Source of the DNA: Mytilinidion resinicola
Taxonomy: Eukaryota; Ascomycota; Dothideomycetes; Mytilinidiales; Mytilinidiaceae
Assembly (NCBI RefSeq): GCF_010093595.1
Contig: NW_022985449.1
Location: 180,080 to 244,079, forward strand
Direction of reading: 5' to 3'
DNA length: 64,000 nucleotides
The position numbers and the translations under genes were made by a program. Positions 22,425 through 35,414 of this stretch are shown here, in pieces. How positions within the stretch are numbered: the first letter of the stretch is position 1; the number at the start of each line of letters is the position of its first letter. The notes beneath the pieces are model-generated. The model was not told the DNA's origin. It did not search any database and saw only the letters and a list, made by a program, of their open reading frames with translations.

Positions 22425-25400
22425 TCACCATCCCCTCCTCGCACCTCTAGCCTCACTCCCCTTCTCCTTCCGCTTAACCCTCTTGACATCCTGCCGTCTC
22501 CTCTTCTCCCTTCCAAACTCCTCTGGCTTAGATATAGCCTCAACCCTCCTTTTCGCCCTCCTCCCTTCCCGCCTCTCACGGATTCCCCGCTGCACCTCCC
22601 CTACTACTGCCACGTATGCCGTCGTCCCCAGTCTCTTCTGCAGCGTCGATAGAATCTCTTGCGCTTTATCCGTAAGTGCTTTGTATGCGTCGTTGAACGC
22701 GGGATCTGTAGACCGCGGCACGGTAGTCGCGGGATCGACGAGGGTGAGCAGTGGAGAAAGAAGGAGTGGTAAAGAAGGCGTTAGAGATTCAGTGGGTAAG
22801 GACGAGCATAGTGAGAAGAGCAGAGCCAGGGTGGCGGTCTTGGGGAACAGCGCTTCGAGGCGCATGATCTTGGTTTCGGCGCGGAGGAGATGCGCGAGGC
22901 GGGCCAGGAGGATGTGAAGGGCTGTTGGGAGAGCCTCTGGCTCGGGGGAGAAGCCGGCGAAGTCGTCGTCAGAGGCCTGGGCTGGGCCTTCTTCTTCCTC
23001 GTCCTCATTGTCGTCGCTTGCGACTTTGCGGCGGTTATATTTGAGTCCGTTGGCGGCGAAGCAGCGCGCGAGGAAGGCGATGTTGCGGATGCTGTCTGCG
23101 CAGAGCTCCTCGGATACGCGCGAGAGTTCGTCGGTGGATTTGGGGACTCGGAGGACTTTTAGGGTGCCGTTCATGATGTCGAGCATTTCCCCGCCATGGA
23201 GCTCCAGGTCACCGGAGCCGATGAGAGGGAGCGAATCCAGTCCGGTCTCGGCGTTTGTGGAGGCGAAGTCGCCGAAGTATCGCTGGATTAGTCGGGCAGC
23301 TGTGACTTTGACCCATACGTGTGGGAAGGATATGCATCTGCGGACCGAAGTCCATAGACCTTCCATACCCACAGCGAACGTCTTGCTGGGGGCGTATTTG
23401 CAAAGTTTCGAGAAAGTATTCAGGGAATAGAAGATAAGCTCCCAAGATCCATCCTCGTCGAGGTCGGCGTGCTCTGCGATGTTTTGCTCGACATGATCGA
23501 GAACGTACGCGATTTCCTTCGACTGGCCCTCTGTAACTTCAACGAACAGTCCAAAGCTCTGCATCGCTAGTCGTTTGAGGCCCTTGTTGTCCTGGTCCAT
23601 CCATCTCTTGAGTTGCTCAATGATCCGTTTTGTCTGCTCACCATCCGTGCGTTCGAAAACCTTTTTCAAGAGAGCACTCGCCATCTCCCGACACTCCTTG
23701 GACTCATCATTGAACATTTGAACCGCTAGCGGTATGAAGACCAACTTGAGGATCTCCTGGATTTTGTTGTCGCCGACCTTGGTGACCAGAAGATTGACAA
23801 CCTCCATTACAGATTGTCTTCCCTCAACATATTTGTAGCTCAAGTTTTTGATCAAGAATTCGAGCTGCTTTTCAAATCTCTTCTCAGCTTGAGGATACTC
23901 CATGAAGAACTGGAAATACACACTCCGCGCTGCATCTCTCGAACTTCTTGTCTGATTTGTGACCATCATGGCAGCAACCACATCGATGACCTCGTAAACC
24001 TCCGGTATCGCTATTTTACGCGCCATCACTGCTCTAAGAAAATTGAAAGTTACACCTTGACGGTCTGGCTCGTCGAGATCAGGCTTCAGTTGCTTGAGCA
24101 GATAGGCAATGTTCTTTTCCTTGACCTTGACATCTCGCCTCTCGCGAAGGATTGCAGAGATCAGTTTCAAGGCTGCCTGCGCTAGTTCCGTGTTGCTTGA
24201 CGGCGAGTTCTTGATGCTTTGAACAGCTTCGGCGACGTAGAGGGGAGCATTTTTGTCGATTAGAGGAAGAGGCACCTTGATGATGGTCGTGAGAAGGCGC
24301 ATGGCTGAAACTTGGACTTCTTCTTGTCCCTGAATGAGGAAGTTGCTGATGATCGGTATGAAGCCTGCAACATTCTGTGGCGTTTGGAGTGACTCCTGCT
24401 TGCGAAGAACGGATTGAAGAATGTCCATGGAGAACCGCGTCATCTTGTAGAAATGAGAGGCCTTTGCGCCCTTTCCAGAACCACGGGACGACTTCATAGT
24501 GATGAGATACTTCTTCGTCCGCTCATCATCGTCTGGTGCACTAGATTGGGACTGCATGCCATTGACTTCTTGAATCAGCTGATAGCAGAATACTAAGATG
24601 TCTCGATTCTTAACAGCGTCGTTGAGCTGTATGCCCAAGCCGATGCGGCGGAGCAGCTCGTCAATTTTTCGGGCCATCTTGATGTTCAGCTTCTCGAGAA
24701 GCAGCGCCATGATCGGCCGAACAAGGTCAACGAGATGATTCAGGGTTGTTCCCTTTGCAATGAGCTCCATAGAGTCGAAGCTTTTGCTGCTTTTCACTTC
24801 TCGCATCTTGCTGATGTATTCTTCTGCATCCTTCTCTTGTCCAGTGACACCAAAAATGTCGTCCATGATGATTGCCACAATATCTCGTAGGCAGTAGTCG
24901 AGGTCTCCAGGAGCCAGGTGATAAGCGAGGTCATCAGTAGGTGATGATATCTTGTTCAAAAGTGTATGCATCGTGAAGGAGAGAACGTGAAGCTGATAGC
25001 CCCGTTGAAGAGCAGCCCGCAAGGCTTTGAGTATAAATCCAAAGTAACTGGACCCAATCAAAGTCGAGATTTCGCCCAGAGTGTTTCTCGTCATGTCTCG
25101 TGCGTCCTGCGATTTACTCTTCAAGATTTGACAAACATCCAAAAGAACGGAATGCAACTTCTCCGCAAATTGATCTGGAGGCAACACACGGAGAACCTTG
25201 GTTACCGCAACAGCGATCGGGACACGAAGGCTGACAGTGGACTCATCTTTCTTGTTCAGAAAATCCATCAGGGCTGGGAGAATGTTGGAGATGAGATCAT
25301 GCGAGAGCTTTCCCTGAGCTGGAAGGGTCATTGCTAGTTTGGTCTGAGGTAGACTGGGCGGCACAGTCATCTCGGCATCAACTGAGGATATTTCAGCGCC

Positions 25401-28400
25401 ATTGACAGAACGCGCGTCTGTAGTAATCGCAGCATCTAATTCTTTGGCTTTATTTGTTGATCGAGGCTCGATGTATCCCTTAGAAATTCCGGCATGGCTA
25501 AGCGCATCCATGATACCTCCAACGAGTCTTATGACTGTCTTCTCCATATCCTCTTTGCTTTTGATGTAGCTGGTAAATCGGACTAGAAGCGCTCTGTACT
25601 GCGGCCACTCAAGATATTGGGCAAGTAAGCTGATGGTTCGTATCGCCTCTCCTGCAAGGTTGTGGGCACTTTCATCATCCGACTTATCGAAAATGAAATG
25701 CTCTATGAGCGGTATGAAAAGGTGTGCTAAGTTGCCACTATCAATTTGGCCGGTCTGTGTTTCAGCTGCAAGCCTTCGAAGTGCCCTGGAACGTCGGTGC
25801 TGCTGAATATGAAGCACATTTGTGAAAAAAGAAGCCTCATCATCATCTCCTGCCAGAAGAATGTGGAGATCGGAAACCGGAGACCAAGTAGGGAAGCGTC
25901 GCACTAGCTGTGCAAGGACCGAGAGGTACTCTGACCTGACTAGTTCGGAATGCTCACGAAACCCCTGTTGAAATCCTGGAAGGATAGTTTCCGATATCAG
26001 AGCTTTGAACTCATCGACAGAGCTACTGTCGCTGTCTGTGGAAGCGGCTTCAATGAATCGTCGAAGGGAGTATGACGCGTTAACCCGAATACTCAGTTCC
26101 TCGCTGTCTTTGATATAGTAGAGCATGTTGAAAACCAGAGGGCGCCATTGCCTGAGATTATAAAAGAGATAATTATCTTCGTTAATGACGCCGAAGGCTC
26201 GAGATCGTCGTTCAAAGTCCGGTTCATCGAGTCTGTCTATGGAGAAAGAGTTAAGCCCTGAACAGATATCTGCAACCTCCTGCAGATCGACATGGCTTTC
26301 GGATAGATCTTTGATAATAGCGCAAAGAACTTGTCTGTTTGGACGATCCTTGAAGAAGGCGAACAGCGAGCTTGTGACACTGAATATGTCGTCGAATATA
26401 CCTGTAGCCCCAAGATCACATCGAGGAATGAATTCGTGGAGAATCTTTAGGAGGTTTCCTTTGGTTTGTGGATTGACACGCTTCGTAGGTTGCCGTAATA
26501 GGAAAGTTGCTATCTCGATCAAGTTCTGTGACTCGGAGGAACCGACGACGAATGGTGCTAGATCTGCGACACAGCCAACGGCAGTCTCCAAAAGATCCTT
26601 GCTAGGGCCTTTGCGCAGTAGATTTCCGATCTGCGTCAAGAACATGTTGGAATATGGTTCCAGAATTTGGCTTCGGACCTCGTCCCTCAGCTCGTCCGCG
26701 TTGGCAGTGGATACCTCGTTGCCGATGTGGACAAGCTTAACAATACTTCGCAAGATATCGTTCAACACGAATAGCTTTACCTCGTCTTTTGCAGAAGGGA
26801 CCTCGAGGCATTTCAAAATCTTAGTCAAGATATCAGGGTTGCAAGTTACGAGAAACAATGCGGTCGAGAGCGACTTGGCCCATACCGAAAATAATCTGAG
26901 AAGCCCAGAAATGGAATGGGCTGTCTCGTTAGGTAGTCGTTCCAGTCTTGGTTCGGCCAGCTCCCGGATAATGACAGGTACATAGGGTTTCCAAGCAAAT
27001 TCTGGGCAGCTTTCGAAAAACATATTCAGTGAGTGAAATCCTACTTGTCTGATAGATTTCAGCAGTGACAATGGAGCATTTTGCGGAAGGGAAGCTCCGG
27101 CATCGTGTTCGCTGATACCGCGGCTAGCCCGAATCAAGCAGTATAGCAGAGGATCCACTATTCTTGGGACATATGGCAGAACTGTGGCCTGAAGAGTGTT
27201 GATGAAGTCTTCGAACATGTTGAGGAGGCCGAAATGCTTTCTGGGTTCCAGAATATCTTGTCTTACAAGATCCTCGTTGAGACTTTTGTTCTGGATAATC
27301 GAGATGTCTTTGAGCTGCCCAAGAGCAATGTCTAGGAACTGAGCGGTGGCGCCCTCTCCTAATCTTGTCAACGCGATAAAGACGGCCTTTCGTCGGGATT
27401 CCTGGCCTCGTTTCCCACTTGCTGACCCAGATCGACTAACGACTCTGCCGTAGAGCAGTCGTAGTATGATTGGTAAAAGCGCTTCACGATGGTCTTCTTG
27501 GATATTATCCTCGTCGTCGCCAATGTCTAGAAACACAGATATCTGCTCCCGGAATCGAGCCTCGTCAAGGAGATTGAAGAGATTCTCCTCGTATCGATTA
27601 ACCGCAGCGTTCTTCCACGTCAGAATAGCCTTGAGGGCGGACTTTTGGATTTCGACATCTCCATTTTCGAGAAGAGAAAGCAGCGTCGAGTAGACTTCGG
27701 TCGACTTGTACAAGACCTTGGGATTAACGAATTGCGCGAACAGCGAAAGCATAGCCTTCTGTTCTTTTCGAGCCCACCGAAGGGGCTGCGCTTCTTCAGC
27801 ATCTACGGCGTCGTCCTCGGAAGCTTCTTGGTTGGTATTGATATCCGTCTTTGATACCCAATCGAGAAGTACCGGCACTAGAAGTCGCGACCGTTTCTCA
27901 GCGACGTGTGGAATTGCATTGAGAACACGAAGTGCTTGAGTTCTGTTGGCAGAAGAAATTAGATGGGCTGGCTGATGCTGAGATTCGAAAAGGTCTTTCA
28001 GCTGCGAGGAAGCTTCGTCGTTGACTTTCTGCGTATCTTCGATGACAACGATTAGATGATTGACATTGCTGCATTCGAACTCAGACATGCGCTCTGTAGA
28101 CTTGGCCTCATCGTTTTTCGGAGCTTGTATTTCTGGATGGTCCGGAATGCTTTCCAGCCAAGCAAACGCAATCTGCGAAACTGCCGCTTCCCCTTCGCTG
28201 GTTGCACATATTTCTTTTAGGGCTGAGCATGAATCATCCCAGAGCTGGGCAAATCTGACATGCAGAAGCCCAAAGCAGAATTGCGGGATTGCTGTTGAAA
28301 GCCAAGGATCCGAAGCTACGGATTTATAGCTGGTAGCTAGCTTTCTCATATTCATAGAAAGTGAGCGTGATGTTTCTATGCCGATGGGACTCTCTTCGAT

Positions 28401-30461
28401 CAGAATGGCCGTGGATAGGATCTGACATATCTCGCCTTGCAGAGTAGAAACAATAACACTGAGTACTTCCAGTGCTGCCAGCCGTAGACCGTGCGACGGT
28501 GACCCGAGACATGGCAACAGGGCAGCTTTCAATGTTTCCATGTGCGGTCCTCTGAAGTCAAAAGCCTGCGGTCCCTTAGTTATCAAGGAGAGAAGTGCCT
28601 GCCAATAATGTATATGATGTCCATAGTTCGTGGATGCGAGACATAAAGATTGCCATTGGCCTTGGAGTGATTCAAAATTGTGTCCGCTTTTGATCAAATA
28701 CGAGAAGCCAGTACCGAAAGCGAATATGTTCCTAGGTGAATCGGTACTAGACTGAGGCGATTGTAACACTTTGTCGAAAAGACTCGAAATGCTCTTCAGC
28801 ATATTTTCTTTGTGAGAAGGATCTATTGCAAGGGTCTGACTTGCGGAAATGAAGCCGTTACACTTGTAAATTAGCGCATCCTTGCGACTATGAGTCGTCT
28901 CGGCAATTGTATTGAATAGTGTGACAGCTTGTTCTTGCCATTCGACGGGGCACTTCAAACTTTGAGATGGGATGGCCGAGTTTTGGGATAGGCGAGGCAA
29001 TACGACACAAAGTTCGTCACCGTGGGTCTGCCATTTTGAAGCAATGAATCTATTTTCGCATTAGTTCATACTCGTGGTTAGATTCATCAACACATACCTT
29101 CTAAAATGCGGCAAAAGCAAGGTCCCAAATCGCTCGGAGCCCAAGCTTGCAAAGAACATGCAAAATGGCAAAAAATGAGACTCCCAAGGTTCAGTGGTGA
29201 AGCGTTCAAGAACTCTGAGGTGAGATATTGATGCTTCTAGAGGGCAACTCTGAAAAACAACCGCATATGCACTTAGCACGTTGGCGTAGGCTGTCGAATA
29301 ACGACTTCCCTCAATGCCAGCGGTGACAGAATCTAGGGTCTCTAGAACGTCTTTCCAATCCTCAACACGATTGCCTTTCCGCACACCAGAGACCAAGAAG
29401 ATCAGCTGGGCGGAGAGTCGGATACCGTCCTCTCTCTCAGGGGAGTTATGGAGTCTTATCTGCTTGAGAATTGCGGTAAGAAGTGGTTTGAAAGTAGTGG
29501 AATTGGTGTGATGAATCAGCGCAGTCACCACGCCTTTCAGAACATCCTCAATAGCAGAAGATGGCTCTTGATATTCGCGAGATTTGAGAGAAGCGTAGGT
29601 CTGAGCCATCAGTTCCTGCACGATGACTTGTCCACCAGAATGTACGCCGTTCTGTACACCTTTTATAGACTCTGTGATGAGGACCATCAGGCCTTGCTTG
29701 TACTGATCGATGTTCTTCTGGTCCGAAAAGCCCTGCAAATCTTTGACGATGTGCTCGAAGATGTTTTCCAGTGGGGTTTTATCCCTGTGGTATGACGCTG
29801 TTGCTTTCCGGAATAGAAAGCTGAGAGATTCTGCGGCGAACCTCATAACGAAGTACTTTTGTTGCCGTTTCCCCAGAAGTGGTGCCATCAGATCGAAAAG
29901 TGGTCGCAGATCTGGTACGAGGAGTTTCGATAGATACTTGAAGAGCCATGCTAGGCAAGTAAAGCTCCATTCGATAATCTCAGGTTCTTGCCTAGTAGCA
30001 GCGAGCTGGGAAACAATCGACACTGTTCGCGCAAAGTGTTTCTCGAATCGCACACCCAGATCGTGCGCGAAATGGCCCACAAGGTTCAAGAGCGGTTCCA
30101 AGCTCCAGATATCCCCCTTCTCAATATATTCCAGCAGTATGTCCAGGATGCGGTCGCCATGGTGGAGGATTTGGGGGAGGCTTTCGCAAAGAGAGTTGAC
30201 TTCTCGGGAGAATTTGGTGAAGTCTTCGGAGATATTGCGGTCCCTCCAATCGTCTAAGGAGGTCTTGAAGTATGAGAAGTTCGCGGTAACGTCTCCGTCG
30301 TCGTCGGTGGGGCGGCGAACTCGGCGTACTGGGTCGATGCTAAGCTTTGCGATGCGCTGGGAGAAGGATTCGAAGTGGTGTTTTCGGGAGGAGGGGGTTC
30401 CGCCTTTTGTATTCTTTGGCCGGAAGGGCTTTTCTGGCCGGCCTCGAGACATTATGGCCAT
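22425..30461 (-). CDS. UTP20: UTP20, U3 snoRNP/SSU processome scaffold
   Basis: Exons 30461-29098 and 29049-22425 on the minus strand give about 2662 residues. The 48-bp intron (29097-29050) starts GTATGT and the join reads HFRRFIASKWQTHG. The open frame begins at a TTG (30485). The first ATG gives MAIMSRGRPEKPFRPKNTK. Conserved blocks near the N-terminus are FSYFKTSLDDWRDRN, FEKHFARTVSIVSQL and QQKYFVMRFAAESLSFLFRKA. The middle is a long HEAT-like solenoid including the DRIM region (for example KHFGLLNMFEDFINTLQAT). The C-terminus is a Lys/Arg-rich tail (EFGREKRRRQDVKR). Utp20 is a giant nucleolar scaffold of the 90S pre-ribosome needed for 18S rRNA processing. Its length fits the family (yeast about 2.5 thousand residues). 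It is divergent from the DRN1-like gene. Confidence 0.96.
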
Positions 30462-30734
30462 GTTTGCGGTTTGGCTGTCAAGCAAGGTTCATGCGTGGGA
30501 AGTCTAAAAAAAATGATGGATGCCAAGATTTCACGCTATCCCCAATCGGGGATCCTTGCTAGCGCGCTTCGACCACCAGAAAACTCGACGTTGATTCACC
30601 ACAACACCGCATCTTAGATATGCACTTAGCGTGCGGTCACTTATCTTCCCTTCTTTCACCATTACAATGTCACAGATGAGCAACTGACTAGCCTTGCTGA
30701 AGCCTCACTCGCTGGCCTCAATTTAAGATTCAGC
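30462..30734. promoter_or_regulatory. UTP20-DRN1 shared divergent promoter
   Basis: 273 bp between two start codons facing outward. A GATGAG hexamer at 30675-30680 matches the core of the yeast PAC element found before ribosome-biogenesis genes, but one six-base match is weak evidence. Confidence 0.4.
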
Positions 30735-32482
30735 ATGGCCTCGAAAATGTAAGTGCAACCATTCCCAATCTATTTCCCGTTTCGATATACATCATTTCAA
30801 TCTTATATCCGTATTGTTCTGTTCAAAAGGGAAATCTGAAAGTGAGCTTTCTAATTAAAGACAGTCTCGTGGTTGGTGGTGTTTACGGCCAATTCCCTGC
30901 CGTGTTCAGCAAGATATCGGCACTGCATGCTAAGAATGCCTTCGCGCTTGCAATCATCGTAGGGGACCTATTTGCGGATCCCGTGACGGCGACATCGCAA
31001 GACAAAGACAACGTGAAATCCCTCATTCACGGAAACATTGATATCCCGCTCCCAATCTACTTTGCTCTTAGCAAACAAGGACTCCCCGAAGATGTCATTG
31101 AGAAGCTAGAAAGCTCTGCTGGTGAACTGTGTTCCAATCTCTATTTCCTCGGAAAACGAACTACCATCAAGACCTCTGAAGGCATCCGTATTGTTGCCCT
31201 TGGCGGGAACCTAGATCCTAACATCACTGGTGGTGCGTCGAAAGACAAATACCCACCATTCTATGGCGAAGGGGATGCGAGAGCCTTACGCGGAGCCAAC
31301 ACAGCCGACATCCTAGTGACAAGCGAATGGCCAGCAGGCATCAGGACGGGCTCAAAAGTCGAGTTCCAGTCAGATCTAGGAGAGCCACCATCTCAGCAAT
31401 GCATTGCCGATCTAAGCTCGACTCTAAAGCCTCGCTACCATTTCTCCACTTCTACGGACACTTTCTTCGAGCGCGAACCTTTCTTCCACGCACCAACTGA
31501 GGAATCACCAGACACGTTCCCAATCACCCGATTCATCAGTATGGCTTCATTCGGAAATCCAAAGAAGCAGAAGTGGATATATGCCTTCTCGCTAGATCCA
31601 ACTGCCGCATCACCCGTCGCCGTCCCTGTCGGGGCAACTGCCTCGCCGTTGTCTATGGCGGGCAAAAAGCGACCCGCGCAGCCGAGTCAAGCGTCGTCTT
31701 TTCGTTTTGCTGGCAGCGGCCATGGCCGAGGAAATAAGCGTCGTCGCGCACCTCCTACAGCTGGCGAATGTTTCTTCTGTCTCTCGAATCCCAACCTGGC
31801 AACTCATCTCATAACCTCAATCGGAGACAACGCATATCTAACGACCGCCAAGGGACCACTTAGCACCGGACAGACATTCCCCAAATTGGCGTTCCCATGT
31901 CACATACTCATCATTCCACTGACCCACGAAGCTACCCTGGCGTCTATCGAAGAAGAGTCTCGCCATGCACTATACGAAGAGATGAACAAATATCGAAGCG
32001 CCATCCATAGCATGCTCATCTCCCTCGCCGGATCAGAGCTAGGGTCAGTCACTTGGGAAGTCAGTCGATCCGGCGGCGTCCATACCCATTGGCAATTCCT
32101 TCCGATATCAGCAGATCTTATTCGCCAAGGGCTAGTAGAGGCCGCCTTCAAAGTGGAAGCTGAGAATCAGAAATATCCGAAGTTCGAAGCCAGGGATGTC
32201 GGTGATGGCTCCGAAGAATCCAATGACTTCTTCAGAGTCGTCATCTGGTCCAGTCCGGAAAATGATGATAGCGAGGGCAAGGAAACGAGCCTCGTCCTTC
32301 CCCTGGATGCATCATTCAGGTTCGACTTGCAGTTCGGACGGAGGGTTCTAGCCAAGCTTCTAGGGTTGGAGCAGCGTATCGACTGGCACGACTGTGGGCA
32401 GACGCATGAGCAGGAGGAAGCGGATGTTGCGGCATTCAAGTCCGCATTCAGCGACTATGATTTCACTTTAAGCGACGAGTAG
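30735..32482 (+). CDS. DRN1: DRN1/CWF19-like debranching cofactor (CwfJ domains)
   Basis: Exons 30735-30748 (14 bases) and 30865-32482 give 543 residues. The intron has a GTAAGT donor, a CTAATT branch-like site and ends GACAG. It joins MASKI to LVVGGVYGQF. Without it the long frame would wrongly start at a GTG. The N-terminal third resembles the metallophosphoesterase-like fold of Drn1/Dbr1 (VFSKISALHAKNAFALAIIVGDLF). Two C-terminal domains follow. CwfJ_C_1 is HIT-like with GECFFCLSNP and the triad GGVHTHWQF. CwfJ_C_2 ends LLGLEQRIDWHDCGQTHEQEE. Proteins of this build bind spliced lariats and help the debranching enzyme Dbr1. Fungal homologues are S. cerevisiae Drn1 and S. pombe Mug161. A basic link (GHGRGNKRRRAP) precedes the HIT part. 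Confidence 0.93.
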
Positions 32483-33333
32483 TGGCAGGCTCTAGCAGGA
32501 GCATCGAGGTTGATTCAATCAATGAAAAACGCTATCAGGAGCACCTGGCGTATTGGAAAGACATCCGGGCAGGATCATGTAGGATTACTAGGTACCCAAA
32601 CCCCACCCACGAGATGCTTTTAGTCATGCCAAGTTTAATAGCAAGATTGTGAGGGGAAAATGTAGCAGCCTTGAACCCCGTGACGAGGTGGAATGGGCGA
32701 CAGCCGCCGAATCGGAGGATTGAGCCCTTTCGAACCAGGCACATGTCTGCATCTATCAAGCCTACCCGACACTCTCAACAGATCGCGGCATCGGCCTGTC
32801 GGCGGACAGGGCGCACTTGTTCTAGCGCGCATCGCGAAGCTTGTGTTTCGGCCAGGGACCATAAAATAAGACCCGACAGGCGATCTGCACCCCAGAACGA
32901 ATGATAAGAGATCCCCACCCATCGTGTTGCCTGCCACGCTCTCCACTCCAATCTTTCGCCTTTGCACCCCTCCAACGATCTCGCCAAGCACGCTGTCCTT
33001 GCATAAAGGGCGGCCCCATACACCAAATGAAGCAGCTCCATTCACTGCTCAGGAACGCGGCCTCTACGCGCTTTGCATATCACTCTTGGCACTTCCCTTG
33101 ACCTTCCACTTTGATCTCGTTGTCGCTATAATGGAAACTGTTTATGAGGATGCGACTAGGCGTGTTGTTATCGTTAGCTTGCGACTACTAACATTCACTC
33201 AAACATCGCGGGAGCCTCCGACAGTGAAGAGATACTTAAAAGGTGGCGAAGATCGCGGAGTCTCCCTCCTCTAGCTAGCTAGGACCAGCATCTGATTAAC
33301 GGTTGCATCAATTGCCAAAACTTCTCCGCAAAC
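32483..33333. other. Intergenic, no gene seen
   Basis: 851 bp between two plus-strand genes. Several 60-130 codon frames overlap on both strands but none shows splice support or ordered composition. The last 100 bases before the secreted-protein gene contain a TACTTAAAAGG stretch that could act as a TATA-like element. Confidence 0.45.
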
Positions 33334-34178
33334 ATGAAAATGCTTCTTGCCATTGGCCTTCTTGTAGCCTCGTCCGTAGTCCACGCACTACCCGCCCCTG
33401 CTCCAGCTCCATCACCACCAGGTGTCCCTACCACGGCGACGGCTAAGAGCAATTTAGCTGCCTTGACCGTTGCAGCTCAGGGCTCCCAGGACGGCTACTC
33501 CCGAGATCTGTTCCCTCACTGGATCACTCAGAGCGGGTAATGCATTCAATTCCCCAATTGCATCAAATTAACTGACAATTCAGTACGTGCAACACGCGCG
33601 AGGTTGTTCTCAAGCGCGATGGCACCAATGTCGTTACAAATTCCGCCTGTGCTTCCACAAGTGGCTCATGGTATTCTCCCTATGATGGAGCTACTTGGAC
33701 CGCTGCCAGTGATCTTGATATAGGTGATTATTACAATCCAACATGCAGTGATTGCTCTAAACCAACAACATAGATCATTTGGTGCCTCTCTCGAACGCTT
33801 GGAAGGTGAGCTTAGTTCTACCCGCTTTCATTGAGGATACCTTGGACTTATACTTATTTTCAGTCTGGTGCCGCTTCATGGACTACCGCGCATCGTCAGG
33901 CGTTCGCCAACGACCTGACAAACCCGCAACTGCTTGCTGTAACAGACAACGTCAACGAAGCAAAGGGTGATAGTGGACCTGAGGACTGGAAGCCCCCTCT
34001 TAGTAAGTTCTTTTGTTCATTAATCTATAGCCAGAGCACCCAAAGCTAACAACATATCCTTTCAGCCTCGTATTACTGCACATACGCAAAGATGTGGGTC
34101 AAGGTCAAGTACGTCTACGACCTGACTATCACATCGGCAGAGAAGAGCGCACTGACGAGCATGTTGAACACGTGCTGA
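33334..34178 (+). CDS. Secreted HNH-type nuclease-like protein (DUF1524)
   Basis: Five exons: 33334-33536, 33584-33723, 33774-33805, 33864-34002 and 34066-34178, giving 208 residues. All introns are 47-63 bp, GT...AG. The N-terminus is a signal peptide (MKMLLAIGLLVASSVVHA) followed by a Pro/Ala stretch. Splicing assembles the DUF1524/HNH core: CNTREVVLKRDG, the motif DHLVPLSNAWKSGA at residues 115-128 made from three exons, then FANDLTNPQLLAVTDNVNEAKGD and GPEDWKPP. The Asp-His pair, the Asn of the middle block and the Asn/Lys near NEAKGD match the betabeta-alpha-metal nuclease pattern. A Cys/Tyr-rich C-terminus (TSYYCTYAKMW) follows. The protein is likely an exported nuclease for nutrient gain or defence. 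Activity is inferred from motif retention only. Confidence 0.9.
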
Positions 34179-34652
34179 GTGTTGCATCCGCATAATCTCA
34201 AAAGGGCGACAAGATCACCCAGCTGGTAGAAAACAAGATTTCGTTACGCTTTTACATCCGTCGTCTTTGATACTAGGTGGACACGATTTCATTGCTTATT
34301 TCTATAGTCAATGCTTTTCCTCCATTTTGGGTTTGGCCGACCCACCCTCAAGCTATCTCTTCGTGTGCCGTTGTCATCTACTCATCGCAATTTGAAATAA
34401 ACCATGCTTATGTCTCATGAGGGAAAAGAAGAGAGAGCAGCACGCCGCCGATACATAGGTCAGAGTCTCGCTCTGCTCAAGCTTACTTTGGCTCCGGCTG
34501 CTCTTTCCTTAGACACGAATGCCACCTGATATTCCCCCACACCACGTGTCTACCTTACCATCTACAAACCCTATGACTCTTCTCCAGAACCTATATATCA
34601 TCATCAACATCAGCCCGCAAGCCTAGAAGGAACCCCCCTCCCCAACCTACCG
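34179..34652. other. Intergenic, no gene seen
   Basis: 474 bp between two plus-strand genes. No coding signal. Confidence 0.45.
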
Positions 34653-35414
34653 ATGCTAGACGGCCCCGCCGTGTCGCGCGCGCTGCCCATCCGGGGACGG
34701 AAACCCTCCCTAACCCCCTCCACCACCTCCAGCCTCGACGACGGCTGTCTCGCATTGTGCAGCTTCGCGAAAGCAAAAGACAAGACCGCAACCCTGCACC
34801 GCTCGATCCAAGCAACCCCAACGGCATCACCACCCCCATCTCGACCTCACCTGCCGCCGCAAGCCGACAGCGCCGCCACGCCTCCACAGCCATCCACCAG
34901 CACCCGAACCTCGACCTCCCCCTCCACCATCCGAACCTCGTCAACCCGAACCTCAACACCAACCCCCAAAGCGCACACCCTCGCCCACCCCGGCTCCCTC
35001 GCTCCCATCTCCCACTTGACCGTCTACCCGCCCCTCCCCTCGCCCACCCCCCTTCGCCACCCCTCCGCCCCCCACACCCCTCCCCTCCCCCTCTTCCCCC
35101 CCGGCTACTACACGATCCCCGAGATCCGCCGCATCTCCGCGACGACCGTCGACTCGGACAACGACATGTTCACGGCGCAGGAGTTCCTGGACACGACGCG
35201 GCTGTTGCCGACGTACTTGCCGCTGAGGACGCAGTATCATGAGCGTGTGAGGACGGTGGAGGAGGTGTGGGAGGAAGGGCTGCCGCGGGAGAGGAGGGGG
35301 AGTGAGGGGGATACTGGGACACAGGCTAGGTTTGCGGAGGTGCCGCTGGAGGAGGATTGGAGGAAGGGGAGTATATTGGGGAGGAGGGAGAGGATGAGGA
35401 GTGTGGCGTGGTGA
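34653..35414 (+). CDS. Uncharacterised Pro/Ser/Thr-rich protein, 253 aa
   Basis: Single exon starting at ATG (MLDGPAVSRALPIRGRKPSL). The first 145 residues are low complexity, rich in Pro, Ser and Thr. The C-terminal part looks ordered: GYYTIPEIRRISATTVDSDND, then FTAQEFLDTTRLLPTYLPLR and YHERVRTVEEVWEEGLP. I recognise no domain. Codons are strongly biased to C in the first half and to G in the second, which produces long shadow frames on the other strand. It is probably real because the C-terminal block has a protein-like pattern. Confidence 0.6.
   Translation: MLDGPAVSRALPIRGRKPSLTPSTTSSLDDGCLALCSFAKAKDKTATLHRSIQATPTASPPPSRPHLPPQADSAATPPQPSTSTRTSTSPSTIRTSSTRTSTPTPKAHTLAHPGSLAPISHLTVYPPLPSPTPLRHPSAPHTPPLPLFPPGYYTIPEIRRISATTVDSDNDMFTAQEFLDTTRLLPTYLPLRTQYHERVRTVEEVWEEGLPRERRGSEGDTGTQARFAEVPLEEDWRKGSILGRRERMRSVAW

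Noticed and set aside
30842..30864. Start of the DRN1-like gene at 30842
   Set aside because: That codon is GTG and lies inside an intron. The 14-base exon at 30735 restores a proper start and frame.
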